Assembly (NCBI GenBank): GCA_035581425.1
Contig: DATJVP010000176.1
Location: forward strand, 1-5,086
Origin: DASZHJ01 sp035581425
Lineage (GTDB): Bacteria > Pseudomonadota > Alphaproteobacteria > ATCC43930 > CGMCC-115725
Reading direction: 5' to 3'
Length of the DNA stretch: 5,086 nt
Shown: piece after piece, positions 1 through 5,086 of the stretch
Layout of the letters: every line of letters starts with the position of its first letter
Position numbering within the stretch: position 1 is the stretch's first letter
Program-made: the position numbers and the translations under genes
Notes under the pieces: model-generated
What the model was told of the DNA's origin: nothing
The model's database searches: none
What the model saw: the letters and a program-made list of their open reading frames with translations, nothing else

Positions 1-1178
1 ATGTCCTTGCGCGCGATCTCGTCCTCGTTGTGAAGCGTCGCGCGCTGCACGACGACGCCGCCGACGGTGATCGGCTTCAGCACCGCGACCGGCGTCAGCG
101 AGCCCTGGCGCCCCACTTGGATGATGATGTCCTCGAGCACCGTCCGCGCCCGCTCCGCCGGGAATTTGTGCGCGAGCGCCCAGCGCGGTGCGCGCGTCGC
201 CATGCCGAGCCGTTCCTGCAAGTCGAGGTCGTTCACCTTGTAGACGACGCCGTCGATGTCGTAGGGCAGATCGGCACGCCCCTCGAGCATACCGCGGTAA
301 TAGTCCAGAATCTCGCCGACGCCGTGGCAAAGCTTGGATCTCGGATTGACCGAGAACCCCCATTTCCGGAAGTGCTCGAGCATGTCCGCCTGCGTCTTGG
401 CGATGGGCTCGCTGCTGCCGCCGACGGCGTAAGCGAAGAACTTGAGAGGGCGCGAAGCGGTAATCCCCGGATCGAGCTGGCGTAGCGAGCCCGCTGCGGC
501 GTTGCGGGGATTTGCGAAGATCGGCTCATCCGCCTTCTCGCGCTCGGCGTTGAGCGCGAAGAAGCCCTTGTGCTCGAGATAGACCTCGCCCCGCACCTCC
601 AACACCTCGGGCCAGCCGCGGCCCTCGAGCTCCTTTGGTATCGTGCGGATCGTCTTGATGTTGGCGGTGACGTCCTCGCCAACCACCCCGTCGCCGCGTG
701 TGGCACCCAGTACGAGCTTTCCCTTCTCGTAGCGGAGCGCCGAGGAGAGTCCGTCCATCTTGGGCTCCGCCATCACCGCGATCTTTTCCTCGGCCACGCG
801 CGCGAGGTCTTCCGGGCGCTTGAAGTAGTTGCGGATGCTCTGAAAGAAGCTCCGCACATCCTCTTCGACGAAGGCGTTGTCGAGCGAGAGCATCGGCGTT
901 GCATGCGCGACCTTGGCGAAGCCCGCTGCAGCCGCCGCGCCCACGCGCCGGCTCGGGCTGTCTTTCCGCACAAGTGCGGGAAAGCGCTTCTCCAGCGCGG
1001 CGTTGCGCCGCTGCAGCGCGTCGTAGCTGGCGTCGGAGATCTCCGGCATCGCATCCTGGTGATAGAGCCGGTCGTGCCGCGCGATTTCCGCTGCAAGCCG
1101 CTCGAGCTCGGCCGCAGCTTCCTTCTCGCCGAGCGCGGCAACGGGCTTCTCCGCGAGCGCGGGCTTTTTCGAGGTCAC
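1..1178 (-). CDS. ligA: NAD-dependent DNA ligase LigA (N-terminal 392 residues; C-terminus beyond window)
   Basis: LigA seals nicks in duplex DNA using NAD+ during replication and repair. Translating the minus strand from the GTG at 1178-1176 gives 392 open codons that run off the left edge. Domain Ia is at about residues 30-70 (conserved Y39 and the ISDASYDAL stretch). The adenylation domain carries motif I K140-M-D-G (nucleotide-accepting lysine at 759-761), TRGDG at 160-164, EVRGEVY at 194-200, NPRNAAAGSLRQLD at 223-236, DGVVYK ending at K314, and HKFPAE with K338. The OB fold has begun at the edge. The missing part, about 300 residues in the family, should hold the rest of the OB fold, zinc finger, HhH and BRCT domains. 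The GTG overlaps the recN stop (GTGA), and GGGA lies 5 nt upstream. The catalytic lysine is 25 residues later than K115 of E. coli LigA, reflecting a longer N-terminus plus a short insertion before motif I. Identification is very secure. Confidence 0.97.
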   Translation of the reverse strand, partial: MTSKKPALAEKPVAALGEKEAAAELERLAAEIARHDRLYHQDAMPEISDASYDALQRRNAALEKRFPALVRKDSPSRRVGAAAAAGFAKVAHATPMLSLDNAFVEEDVRSFFQSIRNYFKRPEDLARVAEEKIAVMAEPKMDGLSSALRYEKGKLVLGATRGDGVVGEDVTANIKTIRTIPKELEGRGWPEVLEVRGEVYLEHKGFFALNAEREKADEPIFANPRNAAAGSLRQLDPGITASRPLKFFAYAVGGSSEPIAKTQADMLEHFRKWGFSVNPRSKLCHGVGEILDYYRGMLEGRADLPYDIDGVVYKVNDLDLQERLGMATRAPRWALAHKFPAERARTVLEDIIIQVGRQGSLTPVAVLKPITVGGVVVQRATLHNEDEIARKD

Positions 1179-2851
1179 GATGGTCCCGCTCCCATGAGGC
1201 TTGCGGCGGCGGCGCGTGCTTCCGCGGTGACGGTGCTGCCCGAAAGCATGCGCGCGATCTCCTCGCGCCGCTCCGCCGCGGTGAGCTCGTCGACGGTGGT
1301 CAGCGTCTTACTCGCGGCCTGCCGCTTGGCGACGCGCCAGTGATGTGTGCCCTTGGCGGCGACCTGCGGCGAGTGCGTCACCACCAGCACTTGCAGGCTC
1401 TCACCGAGGCGGTGGAGCCGCTCGCCCACCGCAGCCGCGACCGCGCCGCCGATGCCGCTGTCGACCTCGTCGAAGACGAGCGTCGTCGCCGGCAGCGTCC
1501 GCGCCAGCACCACCTTGAGCGCAAGGAGGAACCGCGCGAGCTCGCCGCCCGAGGCGATCTTGCCGATCGGGCCCGGCGGCGCGCCGGGATTGGTCTGCAC
1601 CTCGAAATGAACCCGCTCGGCGCCCCCTTCGCCCCACTCCGGCTCCGGCAAGGGCGCGAGTACCGTCTGGAAGCGCGCGCGCTCGAGCTTCAGCGGCTTC
1701 AGCTCCTTCGCGACCGCGGCGTCGAGCGACTTGGCCGCGGCGCGCCGACGCTCCCCCAGGCGCGAAGCCGCCGCGACGTAGTCGTTGCGGAGCTCGGCCT
1801 CGCGGCGCTGCAGCCGCTTGACCTCGCCGCCGCCGTCTTCGAGTGCAGCGACTTTGGCGGCGATCTCCGTCCTGAGTGCGACGAGGCCGTCGACGCTCGC
1901 GCCGTGCTTGCGTGCGAGCGCGCGGAGCGCAAAGAGCCGCTCTTCGATCTGCTCCAGGCTAAGACCGGCGGGGCCGAGCGAGTGGAGGGCCGCCTCGATC
2001 TGTGCCACTGCCTCGCGCAACTCGCCCGCGACGCGATCCAGCGCCGCCACCGCGGGATCGAGCCTCTCCCCCAACCGGTCGCGGAGCCGCTCCAGCGGGC
2101 GCAGCGCCGCGTTGACCGCACGCTCGGCGCCTCGATCGCCCGCGAGCTCCGCGAGCGCGCCTTCCAGCGCCTCGCCGAGCTTCTCGCGCTGCTGCAGGAA
2201 GCCGCGGGATTCCGCAAGACGCTGCTCCTCGCCTTGCTCCGGCTTCAGCGTCTCGAGCTCACCAAGCGCGTGGCGGAGGTAATCCTCCTCGGCGCGCGCC
2301 TTGGCGAGCTGCTCCTCCGCCGCGGCCCGCGCCGCGCGCGCGTCGCGCCAGGTGCGGAACGCAGCACGCAACGTCTCGACCTCGGCGCCATGGCCGCCGA
2401 ACGCGTCGAGCGCCTCGCGATGGGTCCCTGCGTCGAGCAGGCCGCGCTGCGCGAATTGCCCCTCGATCTCCACCAGAAGCTCGCCAACCTCGCGCAACAG
2501 GCCGATGCTCGCGGGCTGGTCGTTGATGAAGGCGCGGCTGCGGCCGTCGGCGGCGAGGACCCGGCGCAGCACCGCTTGCTCCTCGCCGGCGCCGATGAAG
2601 CCGTGTTCCGAAAGGACCAGCCGGGCCGGATGCCCCGCCGGAAGCGAGAATTCCGCGCTGACGACCGCCTGCTCCGCCCCCGTTCTAACTAGGCCGCTCT
2701 CCGCGCGCACGCCGAGCGCCAGACCGAGCGCATCGAGCAGGATCGATTTCCCGGCTCCTGTCTCGCCCGTGAGCACGCCCAGGCCCGGATGGAATCCGAG
2801 CTCGAGCCGGTCGATCAGAACGACATCGCGAATGGAGAGGCTTTGCAGCAT
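1175..2851 (-). CDS. recN: DNA repair ATPase RecN (SMC-like), complete
   Basis: RecN is a cytosolic SMC/ABC-type ATPase that acts early in recombinational repair of double-strand breaks. The 558-residue product matches the family length (E. coli about 553). The N-terminal ATPase half has Walker A G29-E-T-G-A-G-K-S36 and the GRSRAFIN segment (103-110), with a Q-loop-like EGQ at 130-132. A charged, Ala/Leu/Glu-rich coiled-coil region spans about 155-370. The C-terminal half has the ABC signature SGGELAR from 434, Walker B LVFDE with D461 and E462, the following DSGIGG, and the switch histidine H493 in VVTH. I chose the ATG at 2849-2851 because the protein then begins MLQSLSIRDVVLID, the expected RecN N-terminus; the frame is open 37 codons further upstream, but that part has no RecN character. 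No strong Shine-Dalgarno precedes this ATG. The stop overlaps the ligA start by 4 bp. I found no alphaproteobacterial LexA box (GTTC-N7-GTTC) upstream. Confidence 0.97.
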   Translation of the reverse strand: MLQSLSIRDVVLIDRLELGFHPGLGVLTGETGAGKSILLDALGLALGVRAESGLVRTGAEQAVVSAEFSLPAGHPARLVLSEHGFIGAGEEQAVLRRVLAADGRSRAFINDQPASIGLLREVGELLVEIEGQFAQRGLLDAGTHREALDAFGGHGAEVETLRAAFRTWRDARAARAAAEEQLAKARAEEDYLRHALGELETLKPEQGEEQRLAESRGFLQQREKLGEALEGALAELAGDRGAERAVNAALRPLERLRDRLGERLDPAVAALDRVAGELREAVAQIEAALHSLGPAGLSLEQIEERLFALRALARKHGASVDGLVALRTEIAAKVAALEDGGGEVKRLQRREAELRNDYVAAASRLGERRRAAAKSLDAAVAKELKPLKLERARFQTVLAPLPEPEWGEGGAERVHFEVQTNPGAPPGPIGKIASGGELARFLLALKVVLARTLPATTLVFDEVDSGIGGAVAAAVGERLHRLGESLQVLVVTHSPQVAAKGTHHWRVAKRQAASKTLTTVDELTAAERREEIARMLSGSTVTAEARAAAASLMGAGPS

Positions 2852-2887
2852 CGGGCTCGCAGAAGGGGGACCGCTCTCATCGCCGGA

Positions 2888-2916
2888 ATGATAGCGAGGC
2901 CGCTTCCCCCGAACCA
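2888..2916 (-). promoter_or_regulatory. Candidate recN(-ligA) promoter
   Basis: On the minus strand TATCAT at 2893-2888 matches five of six bases of the sigma-70 -10 consensus. It lies 17 bp after TGGTTC (2916-2911), which matches the -35 consensus poorly. Transcription would start near 2881 and leave a leader of about 30 nt before the recN ATG. The position in a 210-bp gap is reasonable, but the weak -35 keeps this a guess; recN may also be reached by read-through from bamD. Confidence 0.3.
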
Positions 2917-3018
2917 GCGTCAGTGGGCGAGCGAAGCGCATTTGCTTCGATGCAGGCCGCACACATGCCGTGCGTCCTTCGACGCGCGGCGGGTCGTCCC
3001 ATCACTATCGAGGTTACT

Positions 3019-3053
3019 TGCCGGCTTCAGTTCGCCTCTGAGCGAACCCGGCA
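3019..3053 (-). terminator. Bulged hairpin just downstream of bamD, possible terminator or attenuating stem
   Basis: Nine bases after the bamD stop there is a nested inverted repeat. On the plus strand the outer arms are TGCCGG (3019-3024) and CCGGCA (3048-3053), and the inner arms GTTCGC (3030-3035) and GCGAAC (3042-3047). Together they make a 12-bp stem with a 5-nt bulge (3025-3029) and a 6-nt loop. No T-run follows on either strand, so it is not a canonical intrinsic terminator. It could protect the bamD mRNA 3' end, assist Rho-dependent termination, or act as a DNA site. Confidence 0.35.
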
Positions 3054-3061
3054 CTCGTGGG

Positions 3062-3880
3062 CTAGAAGATCGAATCGACGACGCGGGCGAACCAGCCCTT
3101 CTGGGCCTCGAGGTCGGGCGGCAGTTCCTTGCTGTCGGTAACGAGGGCGTAGCTGTCGCGATACCACTCGCTGCCGGGGTAATTGTAGCCAAGGACCGCG
3201 GCGGTGCGCTTGGCTTCGTCGTTGAGGCCCACCGCCAGGTAGCATTCGGTGAGACGCTCCAGAGCCTCCGGCACGTGGGTCGTCGTCTGGTATTGATCGA
3301 CGACGGTGCGGAAGCGGTTGATAGCCGCGAGGTATTCCTTTTGGTTTTCGTAGAAGCGGCCGATCTCCATTTCCTTGCCGGCGAGGTGGTCGCGCGTCAG
3401 GTCGATCTTTAGCCGCGCGTCTCGTGCGTAGCGCGTATCCGGGAAGCGTCGCACCACTTCCTGCAGGGTCTTGAGCGCATCCGAGGTGATGCGCTGGTCG
3501 CGGCCCACATCGGTGATCTGCACGTAATAGCAAAGCGCCTTGAGGTAATAGGCGTAGGCAATGTCGCGGTGCCCCGGATGCAACTGAATGAAGCGATCGA
3601 GAGCCAGGATCGCCTCGTCGTAGCGCGCGCCCTCATAGAGCGAATAGGCCGCCATGAGCTGCGCCTTCGTCGCCCAGACCGAATAGGGGTGCTGTCGCTC
3701 GACCTCGTCGAAGCCCTTGGCGGCCCGGTCGTAGCGCTCCGCCTGCAAGTCATCCATGGCGTTGTTGTAGAGCGTCTCGACCGGGCGCTCGACGTAGGTT
3801 TCCTTCTCCGAGCCGCCGCAGGCGGCAAGGGCGCCGAGCGCGAGCGCGGCGAGAAGGCGGATCGAGAGGCGTGCGATCAT
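3062..3880 (-). CDS. bamD: Outer membrane protein assembly lipoprotein BamD
   Basis: BamD (formerly ComL/YfiO) is the essential lipoprotein partner of BamA in the complex that folds beta-barrel proteins into the outer membrane. The 272-residue product starts with a lipoprotein signal peptide: basic residues R4 and R8, a hydrophobic core, and lipobox L18-A-A-C21. C21 is the predicted lipidated residue, and Gly at +2 is consistent with outer-membrane sorting. The mature part is a run of about five TPR-like helix pairs: 35-68 (ending near HPYS), 69-104 (ending LHPGH), about 106-149 (with the YAYYLKALCYY and RRFPDTRYA stretches), about 150-205, and about 206-250 (with VLGYNYPGSEWY). These are hallmark segments of alphaproteobacterial BamD. 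On the coding strand GGGA lies 8 nt before the ATG at 3878-3880. The gene sits 95 bp after lpxC, so both outer-membrane genes may share a transcript. Nothing looks truncated or unusual. Confidence 0.96.
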   Translation of the reverse strand: MIARLSIRLLAALALGALAACGGSEKETYVERPVETLYNNAMDDLQAERYDRAAKGFDEVERQHPYSVWATKAQLMAAYSLYEGARYDEAILALDRFIQLHPGHRDIAYAYYLKALCYYVQITDVGRDQRITSDALKTLQEVVRRFPDTRYARDARLKIDLTRDHLAGKEMEIGRFYENQKEYLAAINRFRTVVDQYQTTTHVPEALERLTECYLAVGLNDEAKRTAAVLGYNYPGSEWYRDSYALVTDSKELPPDLEAQKGWFARVVDSIF

Positions 3881-3910
3881 AACGACGGTCCCAGCGGCGA
3901 AGCGCTTCAG

Positions 3911-3931
3911 GCGCCCTTATATCACGGGCGC
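3911..3931 (-). promoter_or_regulatory. Candidate bamD -10 element inside a 6-bp inverted repeat
   Basis: In the 95-bp lpxC-bamD gap the minus strand reads TATAAG at 3921-3916, five of six matches to a -10 box, about 35 nt upstream of the bamD ATG. No good -35 lies 16-18 bp upstream of it. The element falls in the loop and the first base of one arm of a perfect inverted repeat: GCGCCC at 3911-3916 and GGGCGC at 3926-3931, with a 9-nt loop. The repeat could be an operator over a promoter or a weak stem after lpxC. It has no T-tract. Confidence 0.25.
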
Positions 3932-3975
3932 ATAGCCGGCCGCGACAGCCTCCAAATCAATTGTAGATCAATCGC

Positions 3976-4902
3976 TTAGGCGCGGGCGGCCCGGGCGCCG
4001 GACTGCCAGCGCGTGGGCTCGGCGAGTTCGGCATCCGCGAGCGTCGTGTAGCACCAGGCGCTGCGGTCCGCAAAGAGGGTCTCGAGAATTCGCCGGTTCA
4101 GCGCATGCCCCGAGCGCACCCCGCGGAAATGCCCGAGAATCGGCCCCCCCGCGAGATAGAGGTCACCGACGGCGTCCAACACCTTATGGCGGACGAACTC
4201 GTCGGCATAGCGCAGGCCGTCCTTGTTCAGGATCTTGGCGCCGCTCACCACGACGGCGTTCTCGAGCGAGCCGCCACGGGCGAGGCCGGAGGCACGCAGC
4301 CGCTCCACGTCCTCTAGGAAGCCGAAGGTTCGGGCGCGCGCGATCTCCGCGCGGAAGCTCTCGGCATCAAGGCTGAGGCTGATGTCCTGGCGCTTCACGA
4401 CCTCGTCGGGAAAATCGATCTTGAAGCTCACAGAGAAGTCGCTCGCCGGCGTGAGCGCAGCCATGCGATTCTCGTCCGCGATCCGGACGGGCTTCAGCAC
4501 TTTGATGGCGCGGCGCGGCGCGTCTTGCTCGACGATGCCCGCGCGCTCGATCAAGAACAGGAACGGCTCGGCGCTGCCGTCCATCACCGGAATTTCCGGC
4601 CCGTCGAGCTCGACCACGACGTTGTCGATCTCCGCGCCGGCGAACGCCGCGAGGAGATGCTCGACCGTCGCGACAGAGACGCCTTCGTGATTGGTGAGAG
4701 TCGTGCAGAGCGGGGATTCCTGAACGTTCCGCCAATCGGCGACGACGGTCGCTCCGCCGCGGTCGCCGCGCCGGAAGACGATGCCGGTGCCGGTCGCCGC
4801 CGGATGCAGCGTCATGGCCACGCGCGCGCCGGTATGGACACCGACGCCACGACACGGCATAGCCGCTCTTATGGTCTTTTGCGGTAGAACTCCGAGGTCC
4901 AC
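3976..4902 (-). CDS. lpxC: UDP-3-O-acyl-N-acetylglucosamine deacetylase LpxC
   Basis: LpxC is the cytosolic zinc amidase that removes the acetyl group from UDP-3-O-acyl-GlcNAc, the committed step of lipid A synthesis. From the GTG at 4902-4900 the product has 308 residues (E. coli 305). Motifs: QKTIRAAMPCRGVGVHTG at 8-25; TVEHLLAA with general base E81 and zinc ligand H82; LDGPEIPVMDGSA at 99-111; VRHKVLDAVGDLYLAG with zinc ligands H239 and D243; SGHALN with catalytic H266. All active-site residues are present. The GTG start is favoured because GGGGGA (4914-4909) lies 6 nt upstream and about seven residues then precede QKT, as in relatives. The frame is open back to a TTG at 4980, but those 26 residues are Arg-rich and unlike LpxC. 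An organism with this gene makes lipid A. The stop is TAA at 3978-3976. Confidence 0.98.
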   Translation of the reverse strand: MDLGVLPQKTIRAAMPCRGVGVHTGARVAMTLHPAATGTGIVFRRGDRGGATVVADWRNVQESPLCTTLTNHEGVSVATVEHLLAAFAGAEIDNVVVELDGPEIPVMDGSAEPFLFLIERAGIVEQDAPRRAIKVLKPVRIADENRMAALTPASDFSVSFKIDFPDEVVKRQDISLSLDAESFRAEIARARTFGFLEDVERLRASGLARGGSLENAVVVSGAKILNKDGLRYADEFVRHKVLDAVGDLYLAGGPILGHFRGVRSGHALNRRILETLFADRSAWCYTTLADAELAEPTRWQSGARAARA

Positions 4903-4908
4903 GAACAA

Positions 4909-4914
4909 TCCCCC
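4909..4914 (-). promoter_or_regulatory. lpxC ribosome binding site
   Basis: GGGGGA on the minus strand lies six bases before the GTG at 4902. It is the only good Shine-Dalgarno-like sequence near the lpxC N-terminus, and it settles the start at GTG rather than the upstream in-frame TTG at 4980. Confidence 0.7.
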
Positions 4915-4936
4915 AAGCGACGATTCTTGAGCGTTT

Positions 4937-4977
4937 CTGCGACGCGCAGAGAGGTAGCAGCCTGCGCCGCGTCGCAG
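4937..4977 (-). repeat. Perfect 10-bp inverted repeat in the lpxC leader (hairpin)
   Basis: CTGCGACGCG at 4937-4946 and CGCGTCGCAG at 4968-4977 are exact reverse complements separated by 21 nt. An alternative fold keeps the outer 7 bp (4937-4943 with 4971-4977) and pairs GCGCA (4944-4948) with TGCGC (4963-4967), giving 12 bp, a 3-nt bulge and a 14-nt loop. The element ends 34 nt before the lpxC start and is followed on the coding strand by AAACGC, not a T-run. It is probably an RNA stem in the 5' leader or a protein-binding palindrome; its function is unknown. Confidence 0.6.
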
Positions 4978-4997
4978 CAATTCACTCTTTGTGTACG

Positions 4998-5025
4998 ATT
5001 ATTACAAGGAAAGTTCTTATGAAAC
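4998..5025 (-). promoter_or_regulatory. Candidate lpxC promoter in an AT-rich island
   Basis: Positions about 4981-5040 are only about one-third G+C, a sharp contrast with the rest of the window. On the minus strand AATAAT (5003-4998) matches five of six -10 bases, and GTTTCA (5025-5020), 16 bp upstream, is a three-of-six -35. Transcription would start near 4991, giving a leader of about 90 nt that contains the 4937-4977 hairpin. The AT island supports a promoter here more than the exact boxes do. Confidence 0.35.
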
Positions 5026-5086
5026 AGAAACTTAACGGCACTTCCGCGCCGCTCCCCGGGCCTCGGCGGATGGCCCGGGAGCGGCC
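5019..5086 (+). CDS. Possible divergent gene start, truncated by the window edge
   Basis: On the plus strand AAGGA (5006-5010) lies 8 nt before an ATG at 5019-5021, a very good ribosome-binding arrangement. The frame stays open to the edge for 22 codons, beginning MKQKLNGTSAPLPGPRRM. I do not recognise the peptide. The AT island upstream could serve as a divergent promoter with lpxC. Against it, the frame passes straight through the strong GC hairpin at 5048-5085, the open stretch is short, and GC-rich DNA is poor in stops. Treat as a hypothesis. Confidence 0.25.
   Translation, partial: MKQKLNGTSAPLPGPRRMARER
5048..5085 (-). terminator. Strong GC-rich hairpin at the right edge, possible terminator of the upstream gene
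   Basis: On the plus strand the left arm (5048-5062) and right arm (5072-5085) pair over 14 bp with a single bulged C in the left arm and a 9-nt loop (5063-5071). It lies about 145 bp upstream of lpxC and could end a minus-strand gene to the right, by alphaproteobacterial gene order perhaps ftsZ. On the minus strand it is followed by about 13 mixed bases before T-rich sequence, so it is not a canonical intrinsic terminator. The stem may extend past the edge. Confidence 0.4.

Noticed and set aside
30..1343. Plus-strand open frames at 30-485 and 570-1343 opposite ligA
   Set aside because: Both are in the frame whose first base is the ligA wobble base, the same stop-suppression artefact. ligA translates cleanly with all its motifs on the minus strand.
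899..2692. A 597-codon open frame on the plus strand opposite recN and the start of ligA
   Set aside because: Across recN its first codon bases fall on recN wobble positions, which are nearly always G or C, so stop codons (all beginning with T) are suppressed. The product is Arg/Ala-rich low-complexity, and recN has all its motifs on the other strand.
2852..3061. Possible LexA/SOS box upstream of recN
   Set aside because: I scanned for GTTC-N7-GTTC and its complement GAAC-N7-GAAC. The single GTTC (3030) and the GAAC sites (2911, 3044) are not at the required spacing, and there is no CTG-N10-CAG arrangement that fits.
4105..4887. Plus-strand open frames opposite lpxC (4105-4317, 4223-4690, 4525-4887)
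   Set aside because: They lie opposite a fully conserved lpxC with every catalytic residue present, have no recognisable domains and no good ribosome binding context.
4922..4926. GANTC (CcrM methylation motif) in the lpxC leader
   Set aside because: GATTC occurs here, but GANTC sites are also scattered inside the genes of this window at roughly chance frequency, so a single intergenic copy is not evidence for cell-cycle control.
4981..5086. C-terminal end of ftsZ on the minus strand
   Set aside because: None of the three minus-strand frames ends in an FtsZ-like tail. The frame that stops near 5034 ends in an unrelated AARKCR-type peptide, so ftsZ, if adjacent, lies outside the window.

Overview
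The window is a stretch of high-GC (about two-thirds G+C) alphaproteobacterial chromosome. It carries four housekeeping genes, all on the minus strand, in transcription order lpxC - bamD - recN - ligA. This order, normally found just downstream of the division gene ftsZ, is a familiar alphaproteobacterial arrangement, and protein features such as the alphaproteobacterial-style BamD and LigA agree with it. I cannot assign the organism below class from the sequence alone. ftsZ is not visible: no reading frame at the right edge ends in an FtsZ-like C-terminus.

Layout, read right to left on the coding strand. (1) 4903-5086 is non-coding lpxC upstream DNA. It holds a GC-rich hairpin at the edge, an AT-rich island of about 60 bp with a weak promoter candidate, a second perfect 10-bp inverted repeat in the presumed mRNA leader, and a good Shine-Dalgarno sequence before a GTG start. 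The same island also holds a plus-strand SD and ATG that could open a divergent gene running off the window. (2) lpxC, 4902-3976, encodes the first committed enzyme of lipid A synthesis. (3) A 95-bp gap with a small inverted repeat over a possible -10 box. (4) bamD, 3880-3062, encodes an outer-membrane assembly lipoprotein. (5) A 210-bp gap with a bulged hairpin just after bamD and a possible recN promoter. (6) recN, 2851-1175, encodes an SMC-like DNA repair ATPase. (7) ligA starts at 1178, overlapping the recN stop by 4 bp, and runs off the left edge after 392 codons.

Functionally there are two pairs. LpxC and BamD build the outer membrane (LPS and beta-barrel proteins). RecN and LigA maintain DNA (double-strand break repair and nick sealing). 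The recN-ligA overlap implies co-translation. The two longer gaps each hold a candidate hairpin and promoter, so lpxC, bamD and recN-ligA may be partly independent units.

All four genes look intact and ordinary, with catalytic motifs present as far as the window reaches. I see no mobile element, CRISPR array, RNA gene or novel system. The less explained material is the set of inverted repeats in the non-coding gaps, especially upstream of lpxC.
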